A DNA stretch of 64,000 nucleotides from Ixodes scapularis (GCF_016920785.2 NW_024609955.1:868001-932000); one strand, 5' to 3'; shown: positions 9,974 through 20,742, numbered from the stretch's first letter. Translations and numbers: made by a program. The notes: generated by a model not told the origin, from the letters alone.

Positions 9974-10409
9974 AAGGTGCCTCCAAGTGCCTCCAAGCAC
10001 GCTCGCCACAAAATCTGTTACAGCCCGCATCCAATTTACCGCCAGTTGCTCAACCGCGTTCAGTGTTGCGTGTGCCTTGGCTTTGGAGCATCCGGAGTTC
10101 TGCCTCCACTGCGGTACACATTGCAAACGGAACAGGGCTAGCCTTCAAAAAGCGCAGTGCTGCATCTTCTTTCAGATCCAGGTTCACCGAGGGTTCTTTG
10201 TGCCTGCTCATCCCTGGGTCAAGAACTACCTCATGTGTCAGCAACACGTCATCTAGGGTCTTGCCCTGGTCAAGGTGGAAAGCTACTGTGTCTACCTCAA
10301 ACTCCATTGGTCTCCCTTCGACTTTGAGTAAGACCAGATAATTCTTGACCAGTACATTATTCAGTGAAGAAAGGGAGAAAACACAGGCAAGCTGGTGAAT
10401 GACAAACAT
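9974..10409 (-). pseudogene. Ty3/gypsy protease plus RT N-terminus
   Basis: Reading leftward, VKNYLVLLKVEGRPMEFEVD gives an aspartic-protease-like start. Its active-site triplet is DTV instead of the usual DT/SG. Then come the pre-RT words LRFLKASPVPFAMCTAVEAE and LRMLQSQG, matching 'PRFLKARPVPFA....VE.EL..L...G'. After a frameshift, TDFVASVLGGTWRHL corresponds to the 'DLFA.LAGGT.FSKLDL' RT motif just before the LINE-tail insertion. Gag is absent upstream. Several breaks make it non-functional. Confidence 0.75.
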
Positions 10410-10439
10410 AGTAAACCCGAGACTTAGGAAAAAAAAAAA

Positions 10440-10700
10440 AATGAAATGAACATTGAAGTATCGGACACAGGTTGAAGTTTATTCAACAAACACCGCCTTA
10501 TATACACGTCCATACCTCCTTCACAATTCACCTTTTGGCGAATACGTGCTGCCACCTAGACACGCGAATGGGTTTGAGAATAAATGGCTAGAAAACAACG
10601 CGCACGCAAGGCCTCTCTAACCTGTTCGACACGTAAAACGTGAGCCACATCCTGTTTGCCCATTGAGCTGCTGTGACCTAGACACGGTTCCCCCAAACTT
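10440..10700 (-). other. Possible LTR fragment beside the gypsy pol
   Basis: On the minus strand, GTATATAAGGCGGTGTTTG is followed about 15 bases later by GAATAAACTTC. This TATA-box then poly(A)-signal spacing is seen in the U3-R part of some LTRs. It lies where the 5' LTR of the minus-strand pol would be if gag were deleted. No second LTR or target duplication is visible, so this is weak. Confidence 0.3.
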
Positions 10701-10766
10701 GCCTTTGTTCCCATTGTGGGTTATCTTCTGCCCCGAAGTCGACACGAAGAAACCATCTTCCCTCTC

Positions 10767-10912
10767 TGCTCGGCCAGCAGGAAAAGAAAGAAGGTACTAG
10801 AACCATTTACTCTCAAACCGATGTTTCTACAAAAGGTTCATTGCTCGGCCAGAAGAAAAAGAAAGAAGGTACTAGAACCATTTACTCTCAAACCAATGTT
10901 TCTACAAAAGAT
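10767..10912. repeat. Two-copy tandem repeat, 75-bp period
   Basis: Units start at 10,767 and 10,842 with TGCTCGGCCAG. Both continue through AAAGAAAGAAGGTACTAGAA and ACCATTTACTCTCAAACC to TACAAAAG. Divergence is only a few bases, which suggests a recent local duplication. No gene is involved. Confidence 0.85.
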
Positions 10913-12270
10913 CCTACTACTAGGGGTAACATAACTTCCAACCATATCCAGCACAAAAAACAAGAAACAAAAAAGAACATGAAACCCAGACACAAAAGAA
11001 CAGGCCAAAACAAAGGACCTCGAAACCTCGAACTGCAAAGGCTGCGCAAGCACAAGATGGTATAGCCTCGACTGCCTTCACAGCGCTTGCAGTGAATGAG
11101 TACTCGTGCAACCGCCATGGTGTGATCCAAAGCAATTAGCTCAAACTTGTAGAATCTGGCTAACAACAGTCCATGCTAAGGGGAGATGAAGTGTAGAAAA
11201 CTGCAGCTTTAGGCACAATTAAAAAAAGAAAAAAGAACCTGCCAGTAACATTAGAAGAATATAGGAACAGGGATGGGGGCAAGGAATTTGAATTATGTGG
11301 GGGATGGAGAGTATAGCACCCCTGCCCACCTGTTCCGACGCAACTTCGCATATAACCCGAGCCTATTTAAAGATCTTTATCACATTCCCACCCGATCTGA
11401 TCAGCATTCCTAATCAGTTTTAGTTTCATATGTTCAGCGACAACGCAAGCCAGTTTCGAATACTCTACTTTTATATTATTACTTTTCCGTACTTCTCACT
11501 GCAACATTTTCATGGCGAGCATACTGTTCCCCAGATCACGAGAGCCGCAAACACGTAGCGAGCCTCAGTTTGGGCATCTAGGACGTAGTACGTAGTTGTG
11601 AGTCTCGTACGCACTGCAAAATCTGCGTAAAACGATCCAAACTTCTTTCAGCAAGCGCTGTGACCCAAGGGGGTATCGGAGGTCGAGTGGGTTAGCGCAC
11701 CGCAGCTCGTACGGCGAAAGGTCCCGCTGCCAGGGATCCCCACCCCTACCCGTTTCGATCTGTTGTGAGGCACAGACCCCAGGCTAGCAGTCGTACTGTA
11801 GTGGCTAAATTTTCTCATCTACAGCCTGAAACGGTATCGCCAGAACCTAGACAGGCCGATCGCACGCTATTTAAAATAGTGAACGTCTTATTTTCTTCCG
11901 CTGTGCCCAAAATGACGACAGTGGATGCGATTGAAAGACCAGCGGATAGGCGGGCTACCACTCTTGCCTTCGAATCGTTCGGGAGTCGGGCACCTGCATT
12001 TGCACCATGATTGAAGAAACAAAAAGAAGCGACGTCAAATCACATCGACACAGAATCACTCCAAGCTTCCTTGCTTGTGCCCTTCAGCTTTGTGCGCCGT
12101 CAGCCGTATCAACGCTAATCAAAATTAACAACGCCTGCCGCGCGCGAGTTGGTCGTGGCTCATACAAACAACAAACAATCAGAGTACTTTGCCGCAGAAA
12201 GTTACTTCCGCCAGTTTTAGCGGAATGCGGAGCTCAACCCCTGCTGAACCGACGTTATTCAAGGTATTGA
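10913..12270. other. Stretch without a recognised gene
   Basis: A faint tRNA-like string lies at ~11,678-11,745 (GGTCGAGTGGGTTAGCGCAC then CGTACGGCGAAAGGTCCCG) and could be a decayed tRNA-derived SINE head. Its B-box is poor. Small frames at 11,765-12,010 and 12,007-12,270 show no family resemblance. Confidence 0.4.
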
Positions 12271-12299
12271 ATTTGGCGTAAGGGCAGTGTGTTTGGGGT

Positions 12300-12390
12300 A
12301 TGCGAAAAAGACTACGGTATTGACTATGGCGTACGCCGAAATGACTACGGTATTGATTTTGGCGTACGCCATAACCACTACCGTAGTCGA
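12300..12390. repeat. Tandem GGCGTACGCC palindrome array
   Basis: ACTACGGTATTGAYTWTGGC followed by GTACGCC occurs twice with a ~36-bp period, then inverts as ACCACTACCGTAGTC. GGCGTACGCC is itself palindromic. This resembles the motif-array end of a nonautonomous DNA element. No partner end was found nearby. Confidence 0.6.
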
Positions 12391-12848
12391 AGCGGAGGGG
12401 TAGTGAGATCGGCGTCCTACACCGGGCGAGTCCCGCAATCCGGAGACAGCCATGGACAGCCATCCCCCAGTGTACGTGGCGCTGCTGGCACTGCTCCGGA
12501 ACTTCGCTGTTTCTAGCGGCTTCGTTTGCTCGTTTGATAAAATTAGTGATAAAAATGTCAATGCAACCGAAATGTTCTGCACGTTAAGACTAGAAGACGG
12601 AATTACAGGCGGCTCTCGCTGCCGCTGAAGCTCAATCAACTCAACGGCTCTTTATTAAACAACGTGCGCGGCCTGCTCGAAAAACGAAACCGAAAGAAGA
12701 TGAGTCGGGAGGGCGAAAGCTTTCTCCCGTCTGCCTGGAGAAGGAGAAAAACGCTTCGTTCCTCTCTTTCTCGTGTCCGCTTGGGGGCGCGTCAGTAGAA
12801 GGGAGGAAGACGCTCCGTTGCTACTTTTTTTCTCCATTTTTTCTTAGA

Positions 12849-13646
12849 GTGTATAGACCTATTGCACTGACAAGCTGCATAGGAAAGTGCATGGAGCGAA
12901 TAATCTTAGCACGGTTGGAATGGTTTCTAGAATCAAATTCAATATACCCAGATACAATGACCGGCTTTAGACAGGGCCGAGGTTCCATTGACAATGTTAT
13001 GAATCTAACTAGCCACGTTGAGGATCACAAACTACGTGGCAAACTGACCAAAACCGTTTTTCTTGATGTAAGGGGAGCCTTCGATAACGTGAGTCATTCA
13101 GCAGTTTTGCAAGGTCTTCGATCAATTGGCGTAAAAGGACGTCTCTATAACTGGATTGCTAATTACCTACATAACAGAACGATTTTCATGCACACGAACG
13201 AAGGAGATACAAGCCAACGTTTTATAAAGAAGGGAGTACCGCAAGGTGGGGTCTTGAGTCCCGTTTTATTTAACATTTCCCTCATTGGTATTACTGAGGT
13301 TGTATCAATATCTATCCACATTACTTTATACGCCGATGATATATGCCTATGGACATCCGCAATTTCCCTTAAGTGTATACCGACTCGTCTGCTTTGTGCG
13401 CTCACAAGCGTGTCTGAGTTTCTAACAAAGAGTGGGCTTGAGCTGTCACCTGAAAAATCTGCCGCTCTTGCCTTTACGCGGATGAAGACAGACCGATACC
13501 CGTTAAAAATTAACGGTACTGCAATTCCCTATGTATCCTCCCACAAATTTCTTGGGATTTTTATCGATCGTGGGCTGACTTGGAACGCCCAGTTGGCTCA
13601 TATTCACGTCAAATTGTCATCATTTGTTAACCTTGGACGGTTTTAA
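12849..13646 (+). pseudogene. I-type LINE reverse transcriptase segment
   Basis: The ~265-residue open frame contains YRPIALTSCIGKCMERIILA, FRQGRGSIDNV, motif A VFLDVRGAFDNVSHSA, motif B GVPQGGVLSPVLFN, motif C TLYADDICLW and SHKFLGIFIDRGLTW. The catalytic aspartates (LDV, YADD) are intact. It lacks its N-terminus and an upstream endonuclease because of 5' truncation. It ends in a stop just before the thumb continues in another frame at about 13,650-13,700. This is among the best-preserved enzyme cores in the window. Confidence 0.9.
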
Positions 13647-13699
13647 GAGGCACGACCTGGGAAGCTACAACAAGTGCACTTCTCTGCCTCTATAGCAGC

Positions 13700-14560
13700 T
13701 TGTTTGTTGGCATTCTTCGTTACTGCCTTCCCGTACTACATGGCCTCAGTCCGACTAACATAAAAAAGCTCCAGTCACTTCAAGCACAGGCACTTAGAGT
13801 ATGTATCGGCGTTCCAAAATGCACATCCATCAAAAAAAAAAAAATAGCAGAATCCCACAGTTTTTCCATAATATCTCTTCGCACCCAGGAGACGCTCCGG
13901 AATCATATGCGACATCTGGCACGGCATAAGACCCACCATCTAGCGAACATCTCCGAAAGATGCTTCTACAACCGTATTGCCCAAGTGATCGTTGATCACA
14001 AGCACGTTCTCCCAACATCTTTTCAATGTCATAAGTTACTCGACATTCCCCCATGGACATTACCTCAAATCAAAATCTACGGTACTATTCCGGGAATCGA
14101 CAAGAAATCTGTGCTCCCCGCTGTCGTCCTGCGGCAACTGTCCTTATCATACATACATTATGAGCACCGCTCTACGTGTCACATATACACCGACGCGTCC
14201 ACAACATTTAACCAGTCCTCCATTGGTATTGTAATCCCCGCATTTTCACTTAAAATTGGTCGTAAACTTTCTCATAGGATGCCCTCGACAGCTGCTGAGC
14301 TAGTAGCTATTCGCGAGGCGTTAAGATACATTCAGGAAATTCCCCCTCGTTCCTCGACAATAGTCACTGACTCTAGATCATCCCTTCAATCCCTCCAGTT
14401 CCAAGGCGTGAAGAGCCCAAATAGGCAACTCTTATTGGACATCCTCAAATTGCACTGGGACGCAATACGCAACGGTCATTCAGTATGCCTCCAGTGCCAG
14501 ATGTCGCATATGCCTTGGAGGCATTCAGTATGCCTCCAAGTCATTGCGGCGTCCCAGTAA
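13700..14560 (+). pseudogene. I-type LINE thumb and RNase H segment
   Basis: The frame carries the LRYCLPVLHGLSPTNIKKLQ connection region, then an RNase H domain: IYTDASTTFNQSSIGIV, PSTAAELVAIREALRYIQ and TIVTDSRSSLQSLQ. These give the D...E...D carboxylates. A short local duplication (ATTCAGTATGCCTCCA twice near 14,478 and 14,524) and a frameshift break the fourth block, PSHCGV, which appears in a different frame. RNase H removes the RNA strand of the cDNA hybrid in this LINE group. Confidence 0.88.
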
Positions 14561-15082
14561 AGAATCAGCCGACGCTGTAGCAGCAGATGCCCGTAACTCC
14601 GTCAATGAAGTACAAGCCCGATATACAAGATCAGATATAAAAGCAACAGTGAACATACTGGGGAAGAGCATAAACAAACGTCTGTGGGACGATCCACCGA
14701 TCAAGGAACACGGCTACGCACTATCGACCCGCGCCTAATGTTTGATGTACCTCGAGGTCTCACCCGACGGCGTCTAGCTGTGATACATCGAATACGCCTA
14801 AACGTTGCATACACAAATAAGTACTTGTTTATCACAGGACGACTTAATTCGCCAAACTGCGCGAACTGCAAAACTCCGGAAGATTTGATACACATTATGC
14901 TGGATTGTCCCGACTATGAAACTGAACGGACACAACTAAGAACATATATTAAGTTATCTCCTCAAGAAGACCTTACCCTCGACAAGATACTGGGACCGTG
15001 GAGAAACGAAGCCACCGCCACACTTGCGAGAAAGTCCCTTTTGCGATTCCTGAACACGACTGGCCTCATCAAGAAACTTTAA
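14544..15082 (+). pseudogene. I-type LINE C-terminus with zinc knuckle
   Basis: Two overlapping frames carry ESADAVAADARN, then RRRLAVIHRIRLNVAYTNK and NCANCKTPEDLIHIMLDCPD, and end with FLNTTGLIKKL and a stop at 15,080-15,082. The CxxC...HxxxxC spacing is the terminal zinc knuckle of I/Jockey-type LINEs. A frameshift near 14,700 separates the two frames. Confidence 0.85.
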
Positions 15083-15262
15083 TGTAAAATAAGTTTATGC
15101 TGCTTTTTTTTTTTGCTTTTTGTGTGTATGTGTGCTTTTAGCTTTCTTCACATCTTTTTACCTCTCATCCCCACCCTTACCAGAGCCAGTCAGGAGATAC
15201 CTCCCGGCTAATTTCTCTGGCTTCCTTTTACCCCATCAATGAAAAACCTACTGGCATGAATG

Positions 15263-15930
15263 AAAACTGCACCACCAGCACTACCTATGACCAAAATCAG
15301 TATCATAAGCACCACCCGAGCTTCGCCCCAAACCCCAATCAACATCATTCACCACGTGGAGATGCGCTAATTTCTTTTATTTCGTGTGTGTTTCTTCGCC
15401 CCGCTGAACTTTGTTTCTCGGGTGCGGTTTCGCTGAAAGTCTTCTTTTTTTTTAATGTTTCTTACTAACTGTTTGTTAGCATTGTTTACTTGTTGGGTTT
15501 ACTTCGTCATGGCGTAGCGCCCGGACGGTGCTGTAGGGAGCGTGTTCGCACGCCTTTGGTTGTGTCCCGTTTAGGGAATGCCCAGAGGAGTTGTTCTTTG
15601 TTCTTGCCATGTGCGGCTGAGTTTTTGCGTTTTGATTTTTTTTTTTTTACCTTTACGTGTCGTTGACTTCTTTGTCTGACTCTCCACCAGGCGTTGACCA
15701 TAGGCGTGGACCTACCGCCTTGCCACCGCTGGAACCTAAATCTTTTATATTTTTTTAACGCAATTTTCGTTAAAATCGGAGTTGGGCAATTTTATTCTTA
15801 TTTATTTATTCTTATTTCCTACCCCTCTCCGTTACAATCTCTCCGTGTGTTCCGGACCGTTTCTGTGTCTTCACTTTTGTGTATTACGCAGGTGAAAGGT
15901 CTGGTTATCGATCTCATAGAGTTATTACAA
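15263..15930. other. Stretch with a fragment of the 392-693 repeat family
   Basis: GAGCTTCGCCCCAA and CATCATTCACCACGTGGAGA at 15,318-15,366 match the arms of the inverted repeat at 392-693. The remainder is T-rich and non-coding. Confidence 0.55.
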
Positions 15931-15934
15931 TAAA

Positions 15935-17022
15935 TGCTAAAGGCTCAGCTGGCGCTAGTGTGCTGTTGCATTTTAAAGCAGACAGCAAGCAGTCAGAAAT
16001 TGGCTTCCGGTAATGCATTTCTATGGGAAAAAGCGAGTGCATTTTCTCTCTGCGCTCGATTATGAGAGCAAATATCACGAATAATTTGTACGAGCTAGGC
16101 ACGTGCACATTGTAACATTTCTCAGTCACGCAGACGAAATAATCGGTCAGTTACAGCATTTGTATTTGAAATTCGTGGCATGAAAAACGGTGTTAAAACC
16201 GCTTCGTACGTGTATTTATGTGCACTGTCGGACACTCTTAGCGCGAACATTTGGAAAACAAAGGGAGACGGCAAGAACTACGCAGTAACACTGGATAAGT
16301 AACTCCTTGTGCACGCAGACGATGAAAATAAATTTAAAGCCACATAATATAGTCAGATTTGCAATAAATAAGTCCTGCTTTATTCTTTCTGCGAAGATGC
16401 TTGCTCTGGGTTCAAATCATCACCCGCACGCTCCAAATCTTTGCAAATAGGGGGAGCCAGAGAGCAGGTGCCCGATAAAAACTGCCCGACATAGGAAATA
16501 ATAAAAAGACACACCTTTCGTAACTCACATGTTTTATTTATTTTTTTTTTTTTTTGCGTTGGAATGTTTTTTTATCTCATCGTAATAGTGCACGACGGAG
16601 TCACTTTCATGCAATGACAGGACGGGCATATTAGCAATCTATAAGCACCACCGAAATGCTAGCAAACCTTGTACACACACTACATTCCTTTCGATCGTTA
16701 GTTTGCTTAGAATCGTCGCTCGTTTTCACATACCTTCCTTGAAACAGAGGTTTGGGCCTGAAATAGAGCGAAGTTTAACATCGTTCAGTGGTAAAGAAAA
16801 ATGCGGTAACTAAAACAATTACACTTTCACAATACCAATAAAGGTACATACTATCCGGTACAACCGAAATGACAAAAGTCATTCATGTTATTTTCCGCCG
16901 AAGAGAGAAAATTCACGCCCGTTTTCCCATAGGAATACACAGGGAGGCTGGAAATGTCGACTGCATGCTGTTTGCTTCAAGTCCCGTAGACACTAGCGCC
17001 AGCTGAGCCTCTAGCGTTTCTA
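15935..17022. mobile_element. Nonautonomous element with ~140-bp terminal inverted repeats
   Basis: GGCTCAGCTGGCGCTAGTGT (from 15,950) is inverted at about 16,993-17,012. The arms continue with GACAGCAAGCAGTC against AACAGCATGCAGTC, then TTTCTATGGGAAAA against TTCCTATGGGAAAA, and GCATTTTCTCTCTGCG against GAATTTTCTCTCTTCG. The core is AT-rich and has no transposase. Outer bases CGATCTCATAGA / CGATCATAGA may extend the arms. No target duplication could be fixed, so the superfamily is open. Confidence 0.7.
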
Positions 17023-18073
17023 TGATCGATCTGTGCGGTGAACGAACCCTAGCGTTTGGCTTCGAAAAGAATTGTATACAATAGATCAATGATGTGGTGA
17101 CTTTGTATGTCTTGGTAATAGGACAGCTAATAGCTAGTCATGATAGTTTACAGTGAAAGTTTTATAAATGACTTGTTCCAAAACCGACGCGCCCCATCGT
17201 GGCGAAATAGCACGCAGTGCACTCTGGGAACTAGTTGGCCACTCAGTTTCGGTTTCGAGTGAGCAGCAGTTTCATCTCATGCTATCACGCCGCGACCGAA
17301 CGCGCTGATTGCGTTTTCGATTATCTGACTTTTTACGAATGTACAATACACTCATTCTCGAGCGATATAAAACGAAGACCAGGGGCACTTTCCTTGGTTC
17401 CCGAAACACCCGATAATGTGCGTGCGTATGCAAACGTAGTATAACGTGCTTAGTCACTTCACCCCACGAGTGCATCTCTGAGCTCAATGTCAGTAATCTC
17501 GTCTACTACCAGTGAACTACAACTGAAATTTGGTCACTTGAGCCCTACACGTATTTTGTTTGCCAAACTTCCGCTTCTTGTTACTTCATTGGGCGAAAAG
17601 CAAGCCGCATCTTCACAGTATTACCAAAGTTGAGCCCAGCGTTGGCGCATGAACTTTTAATAAATTCGACCTCACTACTGCACAAAAGTTACTATGATGT
17701 CTTCCTCGTGTCATCACATATCTCACACTCAAATTTTATGCTGATAGAAGATTGACTTTTCGCAAACACTGAGATCGGCTTGCTACGACGGAGGCCCTAA
17801 CAAGCGTCCCCCACTCCTCGGTAAGCCTTTTTCGACGAGCTTTTCCTGACGCCCAAGATCTGTGCCTGAACGGTGTGTCTGAAATTATCTCGGCATACTC
17901 AGTCAGAAAGAAAGCAAACACATAACAAATATTATAGCCATTAGCAACCGTCAAATGCGCTTTGAATAATTTCGTTCGTTTGGCGCACCACATAGGGGTT
18001 CATGCCCGTCCGGCGCACTTCCGGCGAACGGTGCGAGCGACATCCTTTTCACAAGTGCTCGACTTTTGCTTTC
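17023..18073. other. Stretch without a recognised gene
   Basis: Small frames at 17,235-17,487 and 17,736-17,993 have no family resemblance. No clear repeat structure is visible. Confidence 0.45.
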
Positions 18074-18705
18074 TTAAAGGGCAACTCCGCTTCACTTTTG
18101 ATATTTAGGAAACTATGTAGCCCTCTTCAGTATCATATAGGAAGACCCCATGTCAAACATTACGATCTAATTCCGTTTATATATTTAATAAACTGGCCAG
18201 CAAACCCTCAAGCGAGCCAAGTCGCCGAAATCTAATGAGGAAATTAGCGCAAATACAAGGAAGGAAGAACGTTGGGACAGGAAAGAGCGCTACTTACAAC
18301 TGGCTTTAATTGTGAAAAAAGAAAAAGAAAAAGAAAACAAACCCGGAGAGGGGAACAAAGTACTGACAAAAAAGAAGTGATACAGAGAGCGAAAATAATT
18401 AAGGTGAAAATACAAATTAAAATAATAAAATAATAAAATAGAATAAAATAAAATAAAGGCAGATCTGCAGAATCGCATCGGCAAATGCGCAGGCAGCAGC
18501 ACTAGCAGCACACACACGAGACACCGGCAAACCCTTTGCGAGCATGAAGAGGCGAACTGTTGCCGGTGACCATCCCGCAGATCTATTGGTCACACATGAG
18601 TCATTTGCAGTAGCCGCACACACACACACACGCGGGACACCGGCAAATTCTTCCAGCATGAAGTGGCGACACTGTTGCCGGTACCCAAGCAGCAGGACGC
18701 AATTA

Positions 18706-19182
18706 TCAGGGGCACGTGTCGAGGTATCTCAGCTCTTTCTCTGAAAGGAAGACTGACGGGGCACTAACACATTTGCTTTCTTCTTTCTTGATCTTGTACG
18801 CTTCATAGATTTCTCTAGCTCTTTTGTCATTGAGATGTTTTAACACCTTCGTCTGATTAAACAAAGGGGTACAATGACAGTCACGAACATGCACCGTAAG
18901 ATGTCCAGATGGAGAGGCTTTCAGTGAGAGGTCATGCTCTCTCAATCTAACATTGATGCGGCGACCCGACTGCCCCACATAGGCCTTTCCACAGGAAAAA
19001 GGTACTTCATAAACGACATGACTCTTACAGTCCACGTACTTATGTTGGTGTCTTGTTTGGCATTGAACATTTTCTTCTTTTTTGTTGTTTATTCTTGGGC
19101 AAAGATTTATGAGCTTGTCCGGTGCTGAAAGTGCTACCTGTACATCATACTTGGAGGCTACTCTCTTGAGATTGTGTGCCAA
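18706..19182 (-). CDS. Penelope-like GIY-YIG endonuclease (partial, RT lost)
   Basis: The 158-residue open frame continues leftward from IVPYIHCLAHNLKRVASKYD just upstream (19,180-19,210). Residues ~20-60 are a linker with LSAPDKLINLCPRINN and a CQTRHQHKYVDC zinc-type motif. The nuclease follows: HVVYEVPFSCGKAYVGQSGR then INVRLREHDLSLKASPSGHL. VVYE and YVGQ are the GIY and YIG strands, and INVRLREH carries the conserved Arg. The end, SAPSVFLSEKELRYLD, is usual for this family. The enzyme nicks DNA to prime reverse transcription. No RT domain precedes it, so this is a truncated gene, although the nuclease frame itself is intact. Confidence 0.9.
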   Translation of the reverse strand: MAHNLKRVASKYDVQVALSAPDKLINLCPRINNKKEENVQCQTRHQHKYVDCKSHVVYEVPFSCGKAYVGQSGRRINVRLREHDLSLKASPSGHLTVHVRDCHCTPLFNQTKVLKHLNDKRAREIYEAYKIKKEESKCVSAPSVFLSEKELRYLDTCP

Positions 19183-19320
19183 GCAATGGATATAGGGAAC
19201 AATAGCAGGACGCCGTGTCTTTTCTGATTTTCGTTGTCTTTTCTGTGACGTGAGCAGACGTTCTGCAACATCAAATAAGATTGAGTCAGGAAAACCTGAA
19301 CACCTCAGTCGGTGAAGTTG

Positions 19321-19367
19321 AGCGTCAAAGCTCTCCCCCGCTGAATGCGGGGGAGAGCTTTGACGCT
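19321..19367. repeat. Perfect 21-bp-stem hairpin, 5-nt loop
   Basis: AGCGTCAAAGCTCTCCCCCG plus C (19,321-19,341) pairs with 19,347-19,367 around TGAAT. It lies inside the Penelope-like insertion, between its terminal motif and the coding region. A stable RNA hairpin or a snap-back duplication could explain it. Confidence 0.9.
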
Positions 19368-19487
19368 ATTATATTTGCGCTAATTTCCTCATTATGTTTA
19401 GCCAACTAGCCCACCAGATGATTTTAATCGCCGAAATCTGCCGACTCTAGCGTGCGGCGCGAGGCGCAATCATCAGCGCAGTCAATA

Positions 19488-19648
19488 GGGAGTTTTCGTA
19501 GATCGTTTTCGCCGTCCCGCAAGGCCCTTCGCAACCCGCTACGATAGCGGGAACTCCACAGTCAAGGCTATCGGCGCGCAGGCGCAGTAGCAACTTCTTC
19601 GCTGCGTAACGCTTAGCGGAGGGGGCAACGCGGTCTACGAAAACTCCC
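19488..19648. mobile_element. TA-flanked MITE (161 bp)
   Basis: GGGAGTTTTCGTAGA starts the element and is inverted at its end. TA dinucleotides flank it at 19,486-19,487 and 19,649-19,650. A TA duplication suggests mobilisation by a Tc1/mariner-type transposase. It is nested in the Kolobok-like element. Confidence 0.7.
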
Positions 19649-20062
19649 TAATGCCACGGAGTTGGAGCGGCCAACGTTGAACCACTACGACAGAGGCATG
19701 TCTACGTCATTCTCACGTTTTGTTTGTTTTTAGTTCTCAGAGCGAAAATGAATGATGACGTCATGAGTTTCTCTTCCCGGTGTTGGCTTACCGGGCGTTC
19801 ACGTGATCACCGTAACACGGATGCGCTAGTTTGCGCTGCCCTGCGCGCTTATCGGTCTGTTTCTCCGCTCCCCTTCTCCTCTTTCGTCTTCTGCGTTGCT
19901 TCTGCCCTTCCTCCTCTCCCCCGGGCCATCACCGTCCACGCCATGCAAAGCGACCTGCCCGCGTCAAAAGAAAAAAGAAGACCTGCCCGCGTCGCGTGTT
20001 CTGTTTCTCGCTCCCTCCCGAACGTCACAAGACCACGTGGTTCGACGTGACGTGGCCATGAC

Positions 20063-20742
20063 CAGGGTTGCCAGGTGTTTGAACTCCAACCCGCCAAACG
20101 TCTACGAGATATAGCCCAAAAATAGCCAAATGTCGATCCAGAAAAATAGCCCAAAAATAGCCAAAAAAAATCTTATCATTTAAAACGTTTATTTTGAGCA
20201 GAAAAGACACATAATACATTTTTATCCATCAAATGCCCCAGAAATGGCGTCCCTTGCACGTTCGGCGAACTTCCTGAAACGCTTGTACAAGAGCATGACA
20301 ACATACCTTCCACTGTATTGGGACGACGTCACGGACGACGTCAGAAAGACAACCTAAAGAATGCGCAGAACAGGTGCTGTCACTTGTTGAGATGGAGGAA
20401 TAACAGCACATGCTTCCATTCGGAGGTAAACAATTGCACAAGGCGCGCAAAAAGAAGACGAATTTGTTTGCTGTCGCAAACTTATCAGGGTTAAGGGTCT
20501 GAAGCGCCAAATGTTCACGTAAATTACTGTAAAAACACATTCGAACCTATAAACCCAAGTGCTTTCAGACATTTTGGTTCCAGCACAGGTCAGAAATTGC
20601 CCAATGCACAGCTCAGAAATAGCCCAATGCACAGGTAAGAAATAGCCCAATACTAGCCAAATCGCCAACTACCATTTTTTCCCGCCAACTGCAAATGAAA
20701 CTAGCCCAATTTGGCTATTTATAGCCCAACCTGGCAACACTG
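20063..20742. mobile_element. hAT MITE with AGCCCAAAAATAGCCAAA subterminal motifs
   Basis: The ends are CAGGGTTGCCAGG and, inverted, CAGTGTTGCCAGG. A perfect 8-bp duplication, GCCATGAC, lies at 20,055-20,062 and 20,743-20,750. Subterminal AATAGCCCAAAAATAGCCAA-type words occur near both ends. An 8-bp duplication and CAGNGNTGCC ends define hAT. There is no transposase. The 45,770-46,754 element shares its ends and motifs. Confidence 0.92.

Larger units (their letters stand above)
12846..15262 (+). mobile_element. 5'-truncated I-type LINE
   Basis: The element starts inside the RT domain and runs through RNase H, a CCHC-type knuckle and a 3' untranslated region with a T-rich track. It ends near 15,262 in an AATGAAA-like tail. 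The order RT, RNase H, zinc knuckle is seen in I and related LINE clades, which copy RNA into DNA at a nick in the chromosome. ORF1 and the endonuclease are missing. At least two frameshifts split the coding region, so this copy is dead. The exact 3' end is approximate. Confidence 0.85.
18234..19427 (-). mobile_element. Penelope-like element insertion
   Basis: The insertion is bounded by a perfect 12-bp direct repeat, TCGCCGAAATCT, at 18,222-18,233 and 19,428-19,439. AATGAGGAAATTAGCGCAAA begins it and recurs inverted at about 19,372-19,393, a typical terminal arrangement for this group. It encodes a GIY-YIG endonuclease region on the minus strand. Just upstream of that coding part (19,321-19,367) lies a 21-bp-stem hairpin. 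The reverse transcriptase is missing, so the copy is truncated. Confidence 0.9.

Noticed and set aside
7785..10409. Endogenous virus rather than retrotransposon
   Set aside because: Only gag, protease, RT and integrase-tail remnants of Ty3/gypsy type are seen. No envelope-like frame is present.
11678..11745. tRNA gene or SINE head
   Set aside because: A D-arm-like string is present, but the B-box is poor and no cloverleaf closes.
18230..18260. Hammerhead ribozyme in the Penelope-like terminal motif (CTAATGAGGAAATTAG)
   Set aside because: The CUGAUGA core is altered and the GAAA segment lacks the expected stem spacing. It is better explained as the terminal inverted repeat.
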